A stretch of DNA of 64,000 bases, taken from assembly GCF_029889845.1 (NCBI RefSeq), contig NZ_JARANV010000002.1:1-64000 (forward strand). The letters are read 5' to 3'. The position numbers and the translations under genes were made by a program. Shown piece by piece: positions 22,054 through 30,346 of the stretch. Position 1 is the first letter of the stretch. The number at the start of each line of letters is the position of its first letter. The notes below the pieces were generated by a model, which worked only from the letters and a program-made list of their open reading frames with translations, did no database searches and was not told where the DNA came from. The stretch comes from Halomonas sp. 25-S5 (GTDB lineage Bacteria; Pseudomonadota; Gammaproteobacteria; Pseudomonadales; Halomonadaceae).

Positions 22054-23337
22054 ATGAGCATCGTCGAATCCGAGAAGCTGACCGATAACGAGCCCGATCA
22101 GATCCCCGTCGTCCCTTCGGCCCCCATGGCCAATGGCGACAGCATCCCCACCGCTTTCGACCCCAAGCAGCTGCGCGCCGGGCGCCTTGAGCGCCTGCGC
22201 GCCATGATGGCCGAGCAGGGCTATGCCGCCCTGGTGCTGTTTGACCCCAACAACCAGCGCTACGCCACCGGCTCGCGCAACATGTTCGGCTATTTCCTGC
22301 GCAACTCCTCGCGCTACATCTATGTGCCGCTGGACGGGCCGGTCATCCTCTTCGAGTACCCGGGCAGCGCCCACGTCTCCACCTGGCTGGAGACCATCGA
22401 CGCCTCGCGCACCTCCAAGGTGGTCTGGTCGGCGGTGAACCAGCGCGACAACCTCTCCTCGGATCCCTTCGGCGTGGAGATCGCCGAACTGGTGGAGGAG
22501 CACGGCCGCGGCAACAGGAAGGTCGGCATGGACCGCTGTACACTGAACCTGGCCCGTTCGCTGGAGGCCCAGGGCCTCGATGTGTACGACTGCATGCAGG
22601 ACACTCTGTACTGCCGGCGCATCAAGACTCCCGAGGAGATCGCCTGCCTGGCCCAGTCCATGGCCGCGAGCGAGGCCTCGGTGGCCGAGGTGGAGGCGGC
22701 CATCAAGCCCGGCGTCACCGAGAACGAGCTGTTCGCCATCATGTACGGCGAGGTGATCCGCGGCGGCGGCGAGTTCATCGAGACCCGCCTGCTCAACTCC
22801 GGGCCGCGCACCAACCCCTGGTTCCACGAGGCCAGCGACCGCAAGATCCGCCCCGGCGAACTGGTGGCGCTGGACACCGACACCATCGGCTGTCACGGCT
22901 ACTACTCCGACTTCTCGCGCACCTTTCACGTCGGGCCGGGCCGGCCCAGCGCCTACCAGCGCGAGCTCTATCGCATGGCCTATGACCAGGTGCACCACAA
23001 CATGGGCATCCTCAAACCCGGCATGAGCTATCGCGAGATCGCCGAGCAGGCCTGGAAGATCCCCGAGCGCTTCCTCGACCGGCGCTATCCCTCGATCATC
23101 CACGGGGTGGGCATGCACGGCGAGACGCCGCTGGTGGCGCACCACATGGATTTTGACCGCTTCTCCAAGGACGGCGTCCTCGAGCCCGGCATGGTGGTCT
23201 CGGTGGAGAGTTACATCGGCGAGGTCGGTGCCGCCGACGGCGTCAAGCTCGAGGAGGAGGTGCTGATTACCGACACCGGTATCGAGAAACTCAGCCGCTA
23301 CCCCTTCGACGAGGCATTGCTCGGCCGTGAATTCTGA
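22054..23337 (+). CDS. M24-family metallohydrolase, DddP-like
   Basis: A 427-residue pita-bread-fold protein with an N-terminal creatinase-like domain (about 40-185, FDPNNQRYATGSRNM) and a metal-binding domain. Ligands D274, D276, D286, H350, E385 and E400 have exactly the spacing I recall for the DMSP lyase DddP (D295, D297, D307, H371, E406, E421). The segments ETRLLNSGPRTNPWF and the C-terminal RYPFDEALLGRE also match DddP. The DddP catalytic Asp (D377) corresponds to G356, so DMSP lyase activity is unlikely. It could be an amidohydrolase or peptidase. AAAGG precedes the ATG. Confidence 0.8.
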   Translation: MSIVESEKLTDNEPDQIPVVPSAPMANGDSIPTAFDPKQLRAGRLERLRAMMAEQGYAALVLFDPNNQRYATGSRNMFGYFLRNSSRYIYVPLDGPVILFEYPGSAHVSTWLETIDASRTSKVVWSAVNQRDNLSSDPFGVEIAELVEEHGRGNRKVGMDRCTLNLARSLEAQGLDVYDCMQDTLYCRRIKTPEEIACLAQSMAASEASVAEVEAAIKPGVTENELFAIMYGEVIRGGGEFIETRLLNSGPRTNPWFHEASDRKIRPGELVALDTDTIGCHGYYSDFSRTFHVGPGRPSAYQRELYRMAYDQVHHNMGILKPGMSYREIAEQAWKIPERFLDRRYPSIIHGVGMHGETPLVAHHMDFDRFSKDGVLEPGMVVSVESYIGEVGAADGVKLEEEVLITDTGIEKLSRYPFDEALLGREF

Positions 23338-23353
23338 ACCACAAGGACACGAG

Positions 23354-23533
23354 ATGCAGACCCTGAAGACCGGCCCCGGCACTGAGAAGGGCCTCGACAT
23401 GGGCGACCTGGCCAACGCCGCGCACCGCGACAAGGTTGCCGGTTATACCGAACAGGGCGAGGCTCCACGGCGCGTTGCCGATGCCATCGAGGTTGGCATG
23501 GTGGGCACCAACGTGCCGGCGCCCACGGTCTGA
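23354..23533 (+). pseudogene. Aldehyde dehydrogenase remnant (MmsA/DddC-like), internally deleted
   Basis: A 59-codon open frame in which two separate pieces of a CoA-dependent aldehyde dehydrogenase are joined. GPGTEKGLDMG...AAHRDKVAGYTEQGEA corresponds to the region after the catalytic centre in methylmalonate-semialdehyde dehydrogenases (GPGTD..DMGP). RRVADAIEVGMVGTNVP corresponds to a segment about 100 residues later. The N-terminal half with the catalytic Cys, the middle and the C-terminus are missing. It keeps an ATG with AAGGA six bases upstream, 17 bases after the M24 stop. The intact gene was probably the third member of the cluster. Confidence 0.75.
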
Positions 23534-23705
23534 TGACGTTGAAGTGGGCCGCGTGAATGCACTCGAAGGCGATAGATGCCTTGACAACTATCGCTGCCGG
23601 CTCAAAGCCGAAGCGGGCAACCCAGCAAACGAAGTCACATTGATGGACGGTGTTGAAGTGCGACCAAAGATTGCTTTGTTGTTCTGATCAATTCGATCGT
23701 GCTCG
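23534..23705. other. Junction region with an unrecognised coding remnant
   Basis: These 172 bases separate the ALDH remnant from the metal block. One plus-strand frame, open to a stop at 23687, reads like protein (GDRCLDNYRCRLKAEAGNP, then EVTLMDGVEVRP) but has no plausible start or Shine-Dalgarno, and I do not recognise it. Base composition drops here towards A/T. It is probably the left scar of the acquired segment. Confidence 0.4.
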
Positions 23706-24656
23706 TTATTTGATCAACCGAGTCGGCACCCAGCGCAGAAAAGCCACCATCCCAAGCAGCTCCACCAGCGATTGCAGCACGATCACCACGACCGCTGCGC
23801 TCCAGGCTTCCGGCAAGGACAGTGCCAGTGGCAGCATGACGAAGGAGTTGCGTGTGCCCAGACTGAAGGTTAGCGTACGCCCCGTGGCAGCAGGGAGCCG
23901 GAACACCTGGCTGAGCAGTTTGCCGATGGCCGCGGCGACCACCAGGTAGAGCAAAAAGACCATCACGACCCGCCACAGCAAGGTGCCGTTTTCGATCACT
24001 AGGCTGACCTGGGAGCCGGCGATCAGGAATACCGCCAGTGCCAGCAGGGGGATGGGGAGCCAGCCCACCTCATCGATGATTCCCTTGATGGCGACGTGTC
24101 GCTCGGCCAACCGTTCGGTCAGCCAGGCCAGCACCAGAGGAGTGACGATCAGCCCAAGGAAGGCGGGCAGCAGGTGGCCCCCGGTAGTCAGTTCGATGGC
24201 CAGATCCCCCATGAACCACCACACATACACCGGCAGCATCAACAGCTGAACCAGCAGCAGCAAGGGGGCCGCTGCTATCGCCCGCGCGCTGTCTCCTCTA
24301 CCCATATGGGCAAAACTGATAAACCAATCCGTGCAGGGGACCAGCAGCACCAGGAGTACGCCGAGCCGAATGGCGGGCTCCTCCGGCAACAGCAGTAGCA
24401 GGGCGCCGACGGCCAGCGGCATCAGCAGGAAGTTGCCTACCAGTAGCGCGGTCATGAAACGCCGGTCACGAAAGGCATGGCTCAGATGAAGCAGTGGCAC
24501 CTGGGTGAAGGTGGTATAGAGCAGCACGCCCAGCAGTGGCCAGAGGAATGTCTCCCAGCCTTGAGTGATATCTGGCGAGTCCCACCCGATCGCCATGCCG
24601 ATCAGAATGGCGATGAGATAGATCCAGACCTGATGCTGCTCCAGTGTGGCGCGCAT
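23706..24656 (-). CDS. ACR3/BASS-type permease (arsenic-resistance-like)
   Basis: A 316-residue membrane protein with about ten hydrophobic helices, typical of the bile acid:sodium symporter superfamily including Acr3. The segment LLVPCTDWFISFAHMGRGD aligns with the Acr3 helix that carries the conserved Cys, and LGTRNSFVMLPLAL with the discontinuous helix of the second repeat. Acr3 exports arsenite. No arsR or arsC is present and the neighbours are copper genes, so the substrate remains open. It is last in the run sco-pcuC-ctaG on this strand, after a 59-base gap. Confidence 0.7.
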   Translation of the reverse strand: MRATLEQHQVWIYLIAILIGMAIGWDSPDITQGWETFLWPLLGVLLYTTFTQVPLLHLSHAFRDRRFMTALLVGNFLLMPLAVGALLLLLPEEPAIRLGVLLVLLVPCTDWFISFAHMGRGDSARAIAAAPLLLLVQLLMLPVYVWWFMGDLAIELTTGGHLLPAFLGLIVTPLVLAWLTERLAERHVAIKGIIDEVGWLPIPLLALAVFLIAGSQVSLVIENGTLLWRVVMVFLLYLVVAAAIGKLLSQVFRLPAATGRTLTFSLGTRNSFVMLPLALSLPEAWSAAVVVIVLQSLVELLGMVAFLRWVPTRLIK

Positions 24657-24715
24657 GGTGTAAGCGATGGCCTCGTCGAGGGCGGAACTGCTACTGCGGC
24701 AAAAGGCCCATCAGC

Positions 24716-25294
24716 CTAGGTATCACCGGCAAGCCTTTCAAGGTCGGCAACCATGGCTTCCATGGGGTCGCTGTCGCGGATCAACAAGCGGGCCTCTCCC
24801 TGGTCATTGAAGGCGAAGACGGCGCTGGAGTGCGACACATCGTAGTTGCCGTTGCTGTCTTCTTCGCCGTACCCGTAGGTAACCCGATAGCGACGTGTCA
24901 ACTCTTCGAGGGCCTCTTTATCACCCGTGAGACCGATGAACCGAGGACCGAAGGCATCGGTGTAGGTGCGGAGCGTCTCGGGGTCATCGCGGCGGGGATC
25001 CACCGAAACGAAAAGTACCTGGATGTCATCGCGGGCCGCCTCATCCATGCGTTGAGTGGCGGCGTCGAGGCGCGCGAGGGTGGTAGGGCAGACATCGGGA
25101 CAGTGGGTAAAGCCGAAGAACAGCAGAGTGCTCTTGCCGAGGAATCGTTCGGCGTTCACGGTATTGCCATTCTCGTCGACAAGCTCGAACGCCAGGGGTG
25201 GCATCAGCCCGGAGATATCCTTGGTCTGCCATGCTTGTTCGCCGCATCCCACCAGCCATAGCGATGCGAATGCTGTCATGATCCATCGGCGCAT
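24716..25294 (-). CDS. SCO1/SenC family copper-binding lipoprotein
   Basis: A 192-residue thioredoxin-fold protein with lipobox WLVGC (Cys about 17), so it is anchored at the periplasmic face. The copper/thiol motif CPDVCP is at about residues 69-74 in LFFGFTHCPDVCPTTL, and the conserved His is in NYDVSHSSAVF (about 154). SCO proteins help load the CuA site of cytochrome oxidase or act as thiol reductases. GGAG is seven bases before the ATG. It is next to a PCu(A)C chaperone and a CtaG-like protein, a normal functional trio. Confidence 0.93.
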   Translation of the reverse strand: MRRWIMTAFASLWLVGCGEQAWQTKDISGLMPPLAFELVDENGNTVNAERFLGKSTLLFFGFTHCPDVCPTTLARLDAATQRMDEAARDDIQVLFVSVDPRRDDPETLRTYTDAFGPRFIGLTGDKEALEELTRRYRVTYGYGEEDSNGNYDVSHSSAVFAFNDQGEARLLIRDSDPMEAMVADLERLAGDT

Positions 25295-25304
25295 CCTGCT
25301 ACTC

Positions 25305-25736
25305 CTACTGTATTGTCGGTGATACGGCGCGAAACGTGATGCTCTGTTGCTGCCCGTTGGCGAAGAAAAGGGTTACCTCGATGTCGTCACCGATGGCGAG
25401 GGAGCGGGTACGCTTCATGAGCATGAGATGATACCCGCCCGGGGCGAACTCGATCTGCTCACCCGCCGCCAGTTCTATCTGGGCGACGGGCTGCATGCGG
25501 GTGACGCCATCCTGATTGACGGTGCGATGCATCATGACGTTGCCGAAGGCGGGGCTATCCGCCCCTGTCAGGGTGATATTCGTCTCACTGGGGTTCACAA
25601 GGATAAAGTAGCCCGCCGCGGGAAGATCTCCCGGCAACAGTCGCAGGCGAGCCTCGTTGACCTTCAATTCTGCAGCGGATAGCGTGCCGGACGTCCCGAT
25701 CAGCAGCAGAAAGATCCCGCACCAGGGGCGCGCCAT
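25305..25736 (-). CDS. Periplasmic copper chaperone PCu(A)C
   Basis: A 143-residue protein with a signal peptide (PWCGIFLLLIGTSGTLSA, cut before AELKV). The copper motif H/M-x10-M-x21-H-x-M is complete: MMHRTVNQDGVTRMQPV followed by GGYHLMLM. It delivers Cu(I) to the CuA centre together with SCO. ATG 25736 places the signal peptide at the N-terminus. A longer reading from 25796 would overlap the ctaG-like gene by 50 bases and bury the signal, so it is rejected. The gap to sco is ten bases. Confidence 0.92.
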   Translation of the reverse strand: MARPWCGIFLLLIGTSGTLSAAELKVNEARLRLLPGDLPAAGYFILVNPSETNITLTGADSPAFGNVMMHRTVNQDGVTRMQPVAQIELAAGEQIEFAPGGYHLMLMKRTRSLAIGDDIEVTLFFANGQQQSITFRAVSPTIQ

Positions 25737-25746
25737 GCGCGGTAGC

Positions 25747-26520
25747 CTAGCGAGTGGGGTGAGTGACATAAGCGGCATCCTCATTACGGGCGTCACGGTT
25801 AAGCAAGCCGAGAATGATCAGAACCCCGATGGCACTCATCATCGTGGCCGGAATCCAGGTCAGTAGACCGCCGAGGCGCTGATCATCCAGGGGATCAAAC
25901 GGCCAGGCACGGCCGCAAACCTCATAGACATCGAAAATCACCTCCTTGCCGAAGGCGATATAGGCGCCCAGGAGAATCTGCGGCGGGATCACCGCCAGCA
26001 TAATGGCGATTCGCTTGCCATAGCCCAGACCGCCCTGTTGCGGCGAGCGGCGATCCAGGATCAGCCACCAGAACAGCAGGCCATCCAGCGCCATGCTCCA
26101 GTTCATCACCTGATAGAGATCAGCACTGAGCATGGCGTCGAAGTGAATCTCGGGAATCAGCCAGAAATAGATTAGCCCGACGAACAGCACGGGGGCGATC
26201 AGCGGATACTGAAGGGTCCGATAGACGGGGCGCAGCAGGCGCGTAGCCAGGCTCCGCCCGGGGAATTGCCTGATTCGCGTCGGTAGGCCATCGGCCAGTA
26301 CCGGCAGGGGTGCGGCCAAGGCGATCAGGAAGGGGCCGGCGTGATGCAGTACCAGGTGCTGGGCCCGATGGGTAAAGAACATGTACTGGGCGAGGTAGTC
26401 GTAATGCGTCTGGGTGACGCCATAGATCGCCACGACCCCCAGCAGGTAGAGTAGGATTCGGCCCACGCCAGTGGCCTCGCCTCGCCGTTGGCGCTGCCGC
26501 AGGCCTCGCAGGTAGATCAC
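25747..26520 (-). CDS. Cytochrome c oxidase assembly factor, CtaG (caa3 type)-like
   Basis: A polytopic membrane protein of the Caa3_CtaG family, with His-rich helices FFTHRAQHLVLHHAGPFLIALAAP split across the membrane and PPQILLGAYIAF near the end. It probably assists copper delivery to a terminal oxidase. The first canonical start in this frame is GTG 26520. The open frame continues upstream and encodes a well-conserved-looking first helix (RYLLPWEFSLTWFATCLL). GGGAGG lies eight bases before an ATC codon at 26599-26601, so the real start may be ATC, or a mutated ATG, giving 284 residues. Confidence 0.8.
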   Translation of the reverse strand: MIYLRGLRQRQRRGEATGVGRILLYLLGVVAIYGVTQTHYDYLAQYMFFTHRAQHLVLHHAGPFLIALAAPLPVLADGLPTRIRQFPGRSLATRLLRPVYRTLQYPLIAPVLFVGLIYFWLIPEIHFDAMLSADLYQVMNWSMALDGLLFWWLILDRRSPQQGGLGYGKRIAIMLAVIPPQILLGAYIAFGKEVIFDVYEVCGRAWPFDPLDDQRLGGLLTWIPATMMSAIGVLIILGLLNRDARNEDAAYVTHPTR

Positions 26521-26729
26521 GATGGCCAGCAGGCAGGTCGCAAACCAGGTCAGTGAGAACTCCCACGGCAGCAGGTAGCGCAGAGCGACGTCGAGCTCGA
26601 TAGCCCTTCCCTCCCCAGAATTGGCACGCCAATAATGACCTTAGGGGCCAAACGTAGCGTGCGGCAAGGTGGGCCTGTAAACGCAGGCGTCACCGGTGTT
26701 CGCGCTTCTTTGCCAGTAGCCTCGCTCTC

Positions 26730-28934
26730 TCATGCCGCTGCGGTACCGTGCTGCTGGCTCGTCGGGGCGGTGCCGGGGGAAAAGCGATAGCCCAGCAGCC
26801 GCATGGCATTCAGGGTCACCAGCACGGTGGCACCGGTATCCGCCATCACGGCAATCCACATGCCGGTGATCCCCAGCGCCGTGGTGACCAGGAAGATGGC
26901 CTTGAAACCCAGGGCCAGCACCACGTTGGTCTTGACGTTGCGTAGGGTGGCGCGGGACAGATCGATCAGTTCGGCAATCCCGGTGACGCGGTTCTTGAGC
27001 AGTGCCGCATCCGCGGTTTCCAGTGCCACATCCGTGCCGCCGCCCATGGCGATACCCACCTCTGCCACGGCCAGTGCCGGCGCATCGTTGATGCCGTCGC
27101 CCACCTTGCCGACCGGGCCCCGGCCGGCGGCTTGCCAGTCGCGAACGCGCTGGGCCTTGTCCTCGGGCATCAGTTCGCCGTACGCCTCGATGCCCAGGCT
27201 GTCACCGATGGCCGCGGCGGTCCGGGCGTTGTCGCCGCTGAGCATTACCGCTTGCACGCCCAGGCGCGACAGCGCCGCCAGGCCATCGCGGGTATCTTCA
27301 CGCGTTTCATCGCGCACGGCGATCAGGCCCAGCGGACGCTCGCCTTCGAAACGCTCACTTTCAACCAGGACGGCCAGGCTCTTGCCGGCTTCTTCGAGCT
27401 CGGCGATTCGGGCGCTGAACGCGTCATCGAGCGTGACCTGGTCTGCAAGGTGGCGAGGAGTGATCAAGCTCAGCTTACGCCCCTCGACCTGGCCGGCGAT
27501 CCCACGCCCGGCCAGGGCCCGGCTGTCGCTCACCCTGGCCAGTGTCAGGCCAAGCTGCTCGGCCTGCGTCAGGATGGCCATGGCAATGGGATGACTGGAG
27601 TCACGCTCCAGCGTGGCCGCCAGCCTCAAGATCTCGTTTTCGCCCTGACCGGTGGCCCAATCTTCCACGTCGGTGACGGTTGGGGAGCCTTCCGTGAGCG
27701 TGCCGGTCTTGTCCAGGGCGATCAGGCGCAGCTTGCCTAGCTGTTCAAGCACCGCGCCGCCCTTGATCAGCAGGCCCCGACGGGCACCCGCCGAGAGACC
27801 TGCGGCGATCGCTGCGGGGGTCGAGATCACCAGCGCGCAGGGGCAAGCGATCAACAGCAGGGCCAGGGCGCGGTAGATGGATTCCGACCAGGCCATGCTC
27901 CAGACCAGCGGCGGCACCACCGCCATCAGCAGGGCGAGCCCGACCACCGCAGGCATGTAGTAGCGAGCGAAGCGGTCGATGAAGCGCGCCACCGGTGCCT
28001 TGGCGGCCTGGGCTTCCTCGACCAGGCGGATGACCCGGGCGATGGTGTTGTCCTCGGCGCCGCGTGTTACCTCTACCTCCAGGGCGGCATCGAGGTTCAC
28101 CGTGCCGGCAACGATGTCATCGCCAGGCGCACGCGAGCGGGGCATGGATTCACCGTTCACCGGTGACTCATCCAGGTCGGATTCACCGGCCAGGATGCGA
28201 CCATCGCAGGGAACGCGGTCGCCGGGGCGCACCAGCACTCGCTGCCCGGGCTTGAGAGAGGCAGCCGAGACCTCGCGGGTACCTCCCTCTTCCATCAGCC
28301 TCGCCGTTGACGGGGTCAGATCCGCCAGGGCCGAGATGCTGCGTCGCGCCCGTGAGGCGGCCACGCCCTCCAGTAGTTCACCCACGGCGAACAGCAAGAC
28401 CACCACCGCCGCCTCGGCGGCGGCATCGATGGCCAGTGCGCCCAGGGCGGCGATGCTCATCAGCATCTCGATGGTGAAGGGGTTGCGCATCTTCAGCGCG
28501 CCCCAGGCGCCCTGTGCGATGGGCACCAGGCCGACCAGGGTGGCCGCCACGAAGGGCCAGTTGCCCAGGGTTGGCCAGACCCAGCGGAGGACCAAGGCCA
28601 GAGCCAGCAGGCCGCCTGTGACGAGCACCAGGCGTCCCTTGGCGGTTCGCCACCAAGGCGCTGGAGACGCATCTGCGTCATCCGTCTCATCATTGTCGGC
28701 AAGCTGGTAGCCGAGCTCGTTAAGGGTCCGCTCGATCGTCTCGTGAGAGGGCGCCGTGTGCTGTTGGGGATGGATCCTCACTGAACCGGTGACCGAGCTG
28801 GCCGACACCGCCTCGATGCCCTCCAGACGGCCCAGGGCGGCTTCGACCTTGCGCTCGCAGCCGCCACAGTCCATGCCCTCGATACGGAACCGATAGGGCT
28901 CACCAGCGGGAAGGTTTCGCGATTGATCGACCAT
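26730..28934 (-). CDS. Heavy-metal P1B-type ATPase (ZntA/CadA-like, Zn/Cd/Pb exporter)
   Basis: A 734-residue metal pump. It has an N-terminal HMA domain with GMDCGGC (C23, C26), and the membrane motif CPC at 364-366. The phosphorylation site is DKTGTLT (D408), with the SSHP nucleotide motif at about 446-449 and GDGINDAP at 612-619. Asp699 in MADTGATVLVT corresponds to the conserved Asp of Zn/Cd/Pb-type pumps, which argues against a copper pump. TGGAGA lies seven bases before the ATG. A MerR-type promoter is 39-69 bases upstream. No regulator gene is adjacent. Confidence 0.93.
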   Translation of the reverse strand: MVDQSRNLPAGEPYRFRIEGMDCGGCERKVEAALGRLEGIEAVSASSVTGSVRIHPQQHTAPSHETIERTLNELGYQLADNDETDDADASPAPWWRTAKGRLVLVTGGLLALALVLRWVWPTLGNWPFVAATLVGLVPIAQGAWGALKMRNPFTIEMLMSIAALGALAIDAAAEAAVVVLLFAVGELLEGVAASRARRSISALADLTPSTARLMEEGGTREVSAASLKPGQRVLVRPGDRVPCDGRILAGESDLDESPVNGESMPRSRAPGDDIVAGTVNLDAALEVEVTRGAEDNTIARVIRLVEEAQAAKAPVARFIDRFARYYMPAVVGLALLMAVVPPLVWSMAWSESIYRALALLLIACPCALVISTPAAIAAGLSAGARRGLLIKGGAVLEQLGKLRLIALDKTGTLTEGSPTVTDVEDWATGQGENEILRLAATLERDSSHPIAMAILTQAEQLGLTLARVSDSRALAGRGIAGQVEGRKLSLITPRHLADQVTLDDAFSARIAELEEAGKSLAVLVESERFEGERPLGLIAVRDETREDTRDGLAALSRLGVQAVMLSGDNARTAAAIGDSLGIEAYGELMPEDKAQRVRDWQAAGRGPVGKVGDGINDAPALAVAEVGIAMGGGTDVALETADAALLKNRVTGIAELIDLSRATLRNVKTNVVLALGFKAIFLVTTALGITGMWIAVMADTGATVLVTLNAMRLLGYRFSPGTAPTSQQHGTAAA

Positions 28935-28972
28935 GGAAATTCTCCAGGCATTCGTTCAGGGTCATGCCTCAC

Positions 28973-29003
28973 AGGGTATTCCCTACAGCGACTAGAGGTT
29001 CAA
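28973..29003 (-). promoter_or_regulatory. MerR-family promoter of the metal ATPase (19-bp spacer)
   Basis: On the minus strand, -35 TTGAAC (29003-28998) and -10 TACCCT (28978-28973) are separated by 19 bp, which is the overlong spacer that MerR-type activators correct by DNA distortion. Between them lies an imperfect dyad, CCTCTAG and CTGTAGG, resembling ZntR/CadR/PbrR operators. The responding regulator must be encoded elsewhere. Confidence 0.75.
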
Positions 29004-29188
29004 GCCGTGATTGGAGACGCGCTCCGCCGCACGCTCTCGAGCCTGACGATCGAGGGAATGGCAAATGAATCGCCCTGCATCGGCTAAGCCTGGGGAGGTG
29101 GAGCGGGGAGTTGCCGGATAGCGAAGGTACGGTCTGCATCAGGAGATGGAATAAAGGCGGAGCGCTTCGATGGTCCTGTCTTGAAGCC

Positions 29189-30346
29189 TCATATCGGCAC
29201 CAGAAAGGCCGTGGTGTACATGATCACCACCCCCAAGGCAAAACCGGCCGACGATATGCCTGAGACAAGGGAGTTCCCACTAGTCCCACTCATACGTCGC
29301 AAATAGTCTCCAACTTCCACCAAAACCTGCAGGATGGCACCAACACCAAGGCCGAGGAAGAGTGCCGACCAGTGAGGGGCAAATGCATAGGCACCCATCC
29401 AGATGCCCAACACCGCGGGCAAGCCGGCAACAGCGACCAGGCCCCCCCATACTCTGGCGGGTACGGGTTCGTGGGTCACAGGGGCGGCGATGGCAATCCC
29501 TTCTGTTAGATTATGCAGCGTAAAGCCTATCACCAGGAAGGTGCCGAGTGCCCCAGCACCGGCGGCGAAGGCCCCGCCGATGGCAAGGCCCTCACCAAGG
29601 TTGTGTAGACCGATACCCAGGGCAATATACCATGCGAGGATCCTGCCATTCGGCGGTCGACCGTGGCGCCGACCGATCGCCATCAGCATGAAGAAGGCCA
29701 CCAAGGCCGCCAGCCAGACGGTAACTTGCCCCTGGAACAGAGAGGCCGCTTGTGCCCCCAACTCGAGCCCCGCGTCGAGGGTATCCACCAACAGGAAGGT
29801 GAGTAGTCCCAGCGTCAACGCCAGGACGAATTGAAATGCGTTCCGCCCGGCTCGTTGTAATGCAGGACGGAAGCACAGCCCCAACGCCACGGGAAATACC
29901 CCGACGAAGAGACCGAGCAGCCCGTATCCCGATAGTTGGCTGGCATTCAGCCGCGGTGTCGCCTCAGCCACCTCGATGGTGTGTCCAAACGTCATGCCGG
30001 TGTTGGTGACAAAGGTGATTTCGTGCAGCTCGTCTTCCACCCAAGAATAGGCAAGACGAACCCACGTCACCTCGCCTCGGGACAAGGCACCAGGAGGATC
30101 CAGGCTGAATCGCCAGTAAGCCCCGTCAACCATTACCTGTCCTATCCGCATGGACTCGGATCCCACCGCGCGTATTTTCAAGGCAATGCCGTCACCATCG
30201 AGCACCGTACGTTCCACCGTGAGCTCTTCCAATGGCGGTGGTGACACGCCAAGCAATGCGAGCGGATTCGCCAGTTGAAACAGTGCGATGGCCGCACCGA
30301 GTATCACCAGCGGAAGCAGCAGCGAGGACCACCGACGCAGATCCAT
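29189..30346 (-). CDS. ZIP-family metal permease with N-terminal periplasmic beta domain
   Basis: A 385-residue protein. The first helix (about 8-30) is followed by about 105 residues of predicted beta structure outside the membrane (region ELTVERTVLDGDG to TFGHTIEVAEATP), then six to seven helices of a ZIP domain. The metal motifs HNLGEG (H248) and HNLTEG (H278) are the two ZIP binding-site helices. The extra N-terminal domain is unusual for bacterial ZIPs. ATG 30346 overlaps the multicopper oxidase stop (TGATG), so translation is coupled. A 27-base longer reading is possible. The substrate is a divalent metal, by family. Confidence 0.82.
   Translation of the reverse strand: MDLRRWSSLLLPLVILGAAIALFQLANPLALLGVSPPPLEELTVERTVLDGDGIALKIRAVGSESMRIGQVMVDGAYWRFSLDPPGALSRGEVTWVRLAYSWVEDELHEITFVTNTGMTFGHTIEVAEATPRLNASQLSGYGLLGLFVGVFPVALGLCFRPALQRAGRNAFQFVLALTLGLLTFLLVDTLDAGLELGAQAASLFQGQVTVWLAALVAFFMLMAIGRRHGRPPNGRILAWYIALGIGLHNLGEGLAIGGAFAAGAGALGTFLVIGFTLHNLTEGIAIAAPVTHEPVPARVWGGLVAVAGLPAVLGIWMGAYAFAPHWSALFLGLGVGAILQVLVEVGDYLRRMSGTSGNSLVSGISSAGFALGVVIMYTTAFLVPI

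Noticed and set aside
22054..23337. DMSP lyase DddP or ectoine hydrolase DoeA assignment
   Set aside because: The DddP catalytic Asp is Gly here, and the motifs follow DddP rather than DoeA, so neither name is justified.
21091..23433. A 780-residue minus-strand ORF opposite the dioxygenase and M24 genes
   Set aside because: It spans two well-supported genes and reads as GC-driven shadow sequence.
23706..24656. Arsenic operon
   Set aside because: The permease resembles Acr3, but no arsR, arsC or arsH is nearby, so only the family is given.
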